Positions 59,161 through 64,000 of a DNA stretch of 64,000 nt are shown here, in pieces. Source of the stretch: Tillus elongatus (Eukaryota; Arthropoda; Insecta; Coleoptera; Cleridae). A model generated the notes under the pieces. That model saw nothing but the letters and a program-made list of their open reading frames with translations, made no database searches and was not told where the DNA came from. The stretch is taken from contig OZ023267.1 in NCBI GenBank assembly GCA_964006375.1, positions 25,149,239-25,213,238 on the forward strand, written 5' to 3'. The translations under genes and the position numbers were made by a program. Numbering within the stretch: the first letter of the stretch is position 1; every line of letters starts with the position of its first letter.

Positions 59161-60072
59161 AGCCACGCTCGTCTGGTTCACGGACGGATCCGGCGTGGAG
59201 CGACGGATGGGGGCAGGTGTTTATTCGGAAGGACCGAGGGTAAGTCATAGTATTTCCATCGGAGCCCATGCAATTGTCTTTCAGGCCGTAATGTACGCCA
59301 TCCTGCACTGTGTGCGGGAGAACAAGAGGCGGGGCTACACCAACAAGCGGATCCTCATAGCCACAGACAGCCAGGCAGCCTTTAAGGCCCACGGGTAAAT
59401 TCCTGGCTGGTGAGTGAGTGCCGAGACGAGACGAGCGACCTGTCTGGGCAGAATGAGGTCACCCTTATCTGGGTGCCGGTCACTCGGGGTCAAAAGCAAT
59501 GAAGAAGCTGACAGTCTCGTGAAGAGAGGGTCAGCAGAACAATTTATGGGACCAGAACCAGCTCTGGGCGTGACAAAGAGCACTGCCAGGGGAGGCATTA
59601 TGTCCTGGGTCAGAAACCAACACAAGGTGTACTGGGCAGACTGTCCAGGGCTCCGACATCGGAAGTCAATAATTGACGAACCCAGTTCAGCTGTGGAGCT
59701 GCCAAATCTTAGCACACGACAGCTCAGAAATATAACAGGTCTCTTGACGGGACACATGGCCGTCAAGAAATACCTGCATAAAATGGGGCGGTTCGAGGGG
59801 GACCTCTGCGGCGAGGGGGGGGTAATAAGCCCAGCACGTCTTGTGCTAATGTAAAGCTCTGTACCGCAAAAGACAACTGATCTTCGGTCAGTCTAGCCCG
59901 GAGACAGAGCATTATAAAACTTCACCCTACCAATCGCTGTGCAGACTAGTTCAGGACACAATGACTTTGGAATAGGTGGAGTGAAGAGACTAAGAGCATG
60001 CACAATAGGCCAAGAGCTGCAGTGCTATCGGGGCGGAAAAGCCGCGGACGAGCCCTGAGGGAGGAAAAAAAG
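59161..60072 (+). mobile_element. R1/LOA-like LINE, RNase H 3' end with target-site duplication
   Basis: 5'-truncated LINE of about 900 bases. It inserts inside the M1 module: AAGTGCATT before it (59152-59160) and AAGTGCATT after it (60070-60078) are a 9-base target duplication. It encodes a RNase H domain: LVWFTDGSGVERRMGAGVYS (first Asp), then the E region, then ILIATDSQAAFKAHG (catalytic Asp). The later frame (59414-59854) has NEEADSLVKRGSAEQFMGPE and LPNLSTRQLRNITGLLTGH, which fit the RNase H C-terminus and the zinc-knuckle-like LINE tail. Frameshifts near 59395 and 59480 inactivate it. Confidence 0.85.
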
Positions 60073-60224
60073 TGCATTATGGTAGTGAATTTTCATAAGA
60101 AAAAAATATTGTTAGACTTATATTAAAAGTTATAAAACATTACTCTATTTAATTATGAACAGTAAAAATAGTGTTAGTCTTCCCTTTATGCATGCATACA
60201 ACTATATTTAAAGCACAAATCACA

Positions 60225-60445
60225 AGAATTTTTTTTGGGAGCAATCACTAAGAAAGTTATTGGACCTGGGCGAATATGGGTGTTGTGCGGTGTAGACAGG
60301 GTTTGAAGGAGGTATTGCTGCACAGTGTGAAAAACGCATCTTTTTAAAGTCAGACTAAATGGTTTCTTAGAATTTCCCCCTCATATTTCCTCCCCTCCCA
60401 GCACACCTATTCATTCATGGTCCATTAACATTCTTGGGGGTCGTT
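60225..60445. repeat. Fold-back repeat, fourth copy
   Basis: GTTATTGGACCTGGGCGAAT...GTTGTGCGGTGTAG against CCTCCCAGCACACCTATTC...TGGTCCATTAAC. Diverged relative of 56440-57425. Confidence 0.7.
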
Positions 60446-60486
60446 TGCAATACATTAACTTGCTGTTTTACTTCTTTTTTATTTTC

Positions 60487-60490
<4 letters not shown>

Positions 60491-60585
<95 letters not shown>
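60491..60585. repeat. (TA)n microsatellite
   Basis: About 95 bases of TA, directly against the 3' end of PLE C. Confidence 0.97.
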
Positions 60586-61195
60586 TTAGGAATATTGCAC
60601 TACACTGTAATCACTTTTAAATATACACTTGATTTGTTTGCTGTACGTTTGTGATTTCTTATTGGTTTGCGTGGACTGCAGTTTCGAACCGTCCCGGTTC
60701 ATCATCAGCACGCTACTGACTGCTATCGCTCCTGTCTGCTCTACGTCGGAGATTGTAGGTGGCGCATGCGCCGTGAGCTTCTACTGGTCGGTTTCCTGTT
60801 CTCTGATTGGTTGTGCCTTCGGACTGTGTCGTGTGTATCGGGCTCCTGTCTTGATCACTGCGGTTTAATAATTTGTCTATTTGTATGGCCTTTATTAAGT
60901 TTTGTTTAAATGTTTGTACTTGGATTTGTTCTGACATTAATTGTTTTCTATTCTTTGTTTGTTGAATGTAGTATTGTTCCCATATTTCCATTTTTTTTTG
61001 TGGTCTTTAACATATTTCATTAGTTTTAATTGGGTGATGTCTGGTTTTTGGTGTTTTGTTTTGTGAATGTGTGTAGCTACGTTTGATTTGTAGCTAGGTA
61101 TGTGGATTTTATCCAATGCTGTTATATGTTCCTTGAATCTTGTTTCTATTGATTTCTTTGTCATTCCTATATATTTAAAAAATATATATATATTT
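60586..61195 (-). mobile_element. Penelope-like element C, GIY-YIG and 3' end
   Basis: Minus-strand relative of PLE B. From 61164 it reads MTKKSIETRFKEHITALDKI, YKSNVATHIHKTKHQKPDIT and QLKLMKYVKDHKKKWKYGNN (GIY-YIG C-terminal part), then a 3' region, a complete hammerhead (60669-60713), and a 3' terminus AGTGTAGTGCAATATTCC abutting (TA)n. 5'-truncated just before the YIG. The left edge (61170-61210) is a small palindrome ending ATATATAGGAAT. Confidence 0.88.
60669..60713 (-). ncRNA. Hammerhead ribozyme motif, PLE C (best preserved)
   Basis: Minus strand: stem I GCGTG/CACGC (5 pairs), CTGATGA, one extra T, stem II GAACC-GGGAC-GGTTC, GAAAC, palindromic stem III ACTGCAGT and a GTC triplet directly before CACGC. 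All canonical core bases are present, so it could be active. Confidence 0.85.
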
Positions 61196-61239
61196 TAAAA
61201 AAATATATAGGAATATTACTCTTTCATTATATTAAAGTG

Positions 61240-62560
61240 ATGGTGTATTCAATTCAGGAACGTGTCGAGGTTATTGGGTTGTTTTTCGGAATTGATCAGT
61301 GCACGAATAGCACGATGCAGTTATTTAAACAGCAACATCCTGTTGATAAAGTGATTACTCATAAGTAGGTCTAAGACCCCGTAGAAAAATCTCAAAATAC
61401 TGGCTTTGATGCTAATTAAAAACGTATTACAGCACGGCCTGTGAGTGATGAAGCTTTAGTAAATTTAGGGAACGTCACGATATATTCCATCTTAAGCACT
61501 AGAATGTTAGGCATAAAGCACAAAATAGTTCCTATCCCTACAAAATTAAGCTGCCACAAGAACTAAATAAACGTCTCGATGCAGCAAGTGCGTTATGGTA
61601 GTGAATTTTCAGAAGAAGGTTTATAATAGCAAATATTTCTTTTTAATGAAAGCAGACATGAAGTTTGGTATAACCTATATAGTAGAGACAATACCATAAT
61701 TCATCAAAATAACTTTATTGTTTGAAAAAAGTACAAAAATTTTCCTAAAATAAACTTTAAATGTTCCCGAAAAACTGGATCGATTTTCTTCGCCAACGAA
61801 CCCCTTCAAGCTATTCGCCCACCTGCCAAGATATAATTATTCAAAGAAAGCTTTGGGACGAAACTCGCAAATAATAATAATAATAATAATAATAGCAGCA
61901 CCACAGTAGTCAAACTTCGCACCCAGAAGTCTTTGACTTGTGCGGGGCAGCTTATATACCCATATAATACGAAGATAAAGGACACAACCTATAACTCATC
62001 AGAAGCTGGCCGTTCCTCATTCGCGAACTAAGCAACTCAGTCTGTTGCTATTACCAGTATTATTATTTTCTCAAATTAAGGAAAAATTAAGGAAAATCTA
62101 CAAACTGTATTTATAAATAATGCAAAACGCCATGATGCTGACAGATATCAAAGTGATCAGATATGCGATAAAAACTCTTTGGAATTCCAACGAGGTGGTG
62201 CTCCTTCACAATACGCTCAGACAGCAGCGCGGCAGTATTTTGATGAAATATTTCCAAACAGAAAGATATGGCCAAATTGAACGGCCTCCTAGCTCATTGA
62301 TCTTAGCACCATTGCCATTGCACTTTTTTTACGGGGACATCTAACAATAACAATTATGCAACCAAACCCACTAACCCGCAGGATTTGTGCCAGCGCATTG
62401 TTGCTAGATGCAGCCTTAGAACACCGAGAATGCTTCAGAGAGTGAGAAATCGATTTGAACAAAATGTCTATGTTTGCATGGAGGCTGCCGGATGCCAATT
62501 TCAATATCATCTGGAGATATGTTTCAGATATGCCTACCGATTTCAATCACTGTTTGCGAT
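61240..62560 (+). pseudogene. Mariner E transposase, decayed and interrupted
   Basis: Starts MVYSIQERVEVIGLFFGIDQ, a relative of family A. It reaches YKIKLPQELNKRLD at about 61575, where dispersed-repeat sequence with an M1 module (61580-61612) and (AAT)n interrupts it until about 62060. It then resumes LEFQRGGAPSQYAQTAARQY and FDEIFPNRKIWPN (second Asp replaced by Gly), and ends RIVARCSLRTPRMLQRVRNR with FEQNVYVCMEAAGCQF. The last part is the C-terminal of DD41D transposases. No inverted repeats were recognised. Confidence 0.75.
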
Positions 62561-63039
62561 AGTAATGTTACACAACCTCTATTCAATTAAGAAAAATACA
62601 TGTTATCAGTACTATAGATGGCTGTGCTCAGGGACGTTTGCATTCTCGCTAAAATAACATGCATTGTTGCCAGTGAATAGTTTGCGATGCAGAATGTGTT
62701 TTCGACAATTAAATTAACTTGCTTTCGTACTTTAGTTTTAAAGTTAGAATTTATTTATCTTATCCATATTTTCTTAAAATTCTCGCAAAAAAGAATACTG
62801 AATATGCGAACTGTGGTATATAACATAACAATCTAGGCATAAATTCTAATTCAAATCCACTTGCCATTCATTTCAGAGTTGATCGTTGCGGATGAAGCTC
62901 CGGTTTGTAATTAACATGCAAATTTACTGGGCTTCCCATCATCCGATTAATTTCTGAGTTGATTGAAAGGAAATGATAAATCTCCAAATCATTCTCTATG
63001 CTGCTTATGTGGTCTAACTTATATAACAAAAAAAAATGG

Positions 63040-63042
<3 letters not shown>
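62561..63042. other. AT-rich sequence, no recognised gene
   Basis: Nothing supported. Confidence 0.45.

Positions 63043-63082
<40 letters not shown>
63043..63082. repeat. (TA)n microsatellite
   Basis: About 40 bases of TA. Confidence 0.97.
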
Positions 63083-63083
<1 letters not shown>

Positions 63084-63313
63084 TGTTACGTTCTACGGAG
63101 TTCTGTATTTGTTGACTAACAAAACACAGCTTTTTAAACTACTATTTTATTATAACCAACTATTTTCCAACACCAGTATCAACTAAAATATTTCTCTCTC
63201 TCTCTCTCTCTTAATAAATGTCTATAAAAGTATATTCCACCTGTTAGCGACATATTACAACTGACCATAGAAGTTACATAGTCCATAAAGTGAATGCTCA
63301 TAGACAAATGTGA

Positions 63314-63394
<81 letters not shown>
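63314..63394. repeat. (TA)n microsatellite
   Basis: About 80 bases of TA; preceded by a (CT)n tract at 63190-63210 and followed by TAGGGTGAAGC, a mariner-like terminus. Confidence 0.97.
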
Positions 63395-63398
<4 letters not shown>

Positions 63399-63689
63399 GA
63401 AGCACGCATCTTGTTGGTTAGAAACTTTCAAACTTGTAATAGCAAGTTCGATTTGAAGTTTTCAGCATAGACCTAGTCAATGTTTATCTTTTAAATGAAA
63501 ATACTTTCAAAATGGCGACACATCTGGTTATACCGAAAGCCACAACCAAATCATTTTTTTAAAATAAAACACCCTGCATATTATTGTATATATTAAGATT
63601 CGCCGTTAGATTTAGAGTCAACTTTGTTTGAACCATCATGCTGCAATTTTGAACTATTCCAGGAATATTCGTGAATTATATTAAACTTG

Positions 63690-64000
63690 CATCAACAGGA
63701 CCTCTAGCGCAGCTGAGGGTGTCGTCCTCATAGCGCCTGTGATACCCAGGATTGCCAGCCTTTGGAGTTTGGCCAGCTTCCTGCTGGTAGTTTGGTTCAC
63801 ATCACACCACCAGACCAACGCCCCATAGAGGATTCTCGGCCTGACGATCGAGTGTAGATCCAACGAAGGATCCGAGGATTAAGTCCCCAGGTCCTCCCTA
63901 TCATAGGACGCAGCTGCCGGAGGGTCGTTACTCCCTTCCCCACTACTCGATCTATTTGCGACCCCCATGTTAGTTTGGGGTCCAGGATCACCCCCAGATA
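63690..64000 (-). mobile_element. R1/LOA-like LINE fragment running off the right edge
   Basis: Minus-strand thumb region: MILDPKLTWGSQIDRVVGKG, LRPMIGRTWGLNPRILRWIY, then in the next frame IVRPRILYGALVWWCDVNQT and LQRLAILGITGAMRTTPSAA with LEVLL. These are the same blocks as in the LINE at 11160-12137. One frameshift between the two halves. Confidence 0.85.

Overview
The window is AT-rich, repeat-saturated nuclear DNA from an arthropod, most likely an insect. The evidence is a kainate-type glutamate receptor of insect style, DD41D mariner relatives, piggyBac, Penelope-like elements (PLEs), several non-LTR retrotransposon (LINE) lineages, and more than twenty long (TA)n microsatellites. The species cannot be fixed from sequence alone.

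Host gene. The only clear host gene is on the minus strand and is easily missed because its exons are short. Four exons join in perfect phase with consensus splice sites: exon 1 (17759-17828, signal peptide), exon 2 (12733-12882), exon 3 (10349-10709) and exon 4 (3399-3540). Together they make 723 nt (241 codons) of signal peptide plus amino-terminal ligand-binding-like domain of an ionotropic glutamate receptor. The gene continues past the left edge. A tandem duplication has copied exon 1 and a 35-codon leader ORF, giving a second first exon at 23467-23536.

Layout. 1-3.4 kb: a 252-bp tandem duplication, a 5'-truncated LINE and a tRNA-derived SINE. 3.4-10.3 kb: intron 3, with PLE A, a LINE copy, and a fold-back element carrying hammerhead ribozyme motifs. 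10.3-12.9 kb: exons 3 and 2 around a second LINE type. 13-25.9 kb: a roughly 3.63-kb tandem duplication (about 15.92-19.55 and 19.55-25.11 kb) holding mariners B1/A1 and B2/A2; the second unit is enlarged by mariner C, which sits at a precise TA target. 26-33.5 kb: mariner A3, a second tandem duplication (about 1.76 kb) and mariner D. 34-40 kb and 51-59 kb: a large dispersed repeat family built around (TA)n cores. 40-46 kb: two LINEs on the minus strand, one broken by a SINE and a mariner relic. 46.9-51.7 kb: PLE B inside (TA)n, then PLE D split by a nearly intact piggyBac. 59-64 kb: a LINE 3' end with target-site duplication, PLE C, mariner E and another LINE.

Most striking pattern. Several unrelated-looking repeats carry hammerhead ribozyme cores (CTGATGA, stem II, GAAAC, GTC) whose tiny stem III is a perfect palindrome (ACTAGT, ACCGGT, ACTGCAGT, ACGATCGT). 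This suggests ribozymes that work as dimers. (TA)n tracts act as repeated landing sites for PLEs and TA-targeting mariners.
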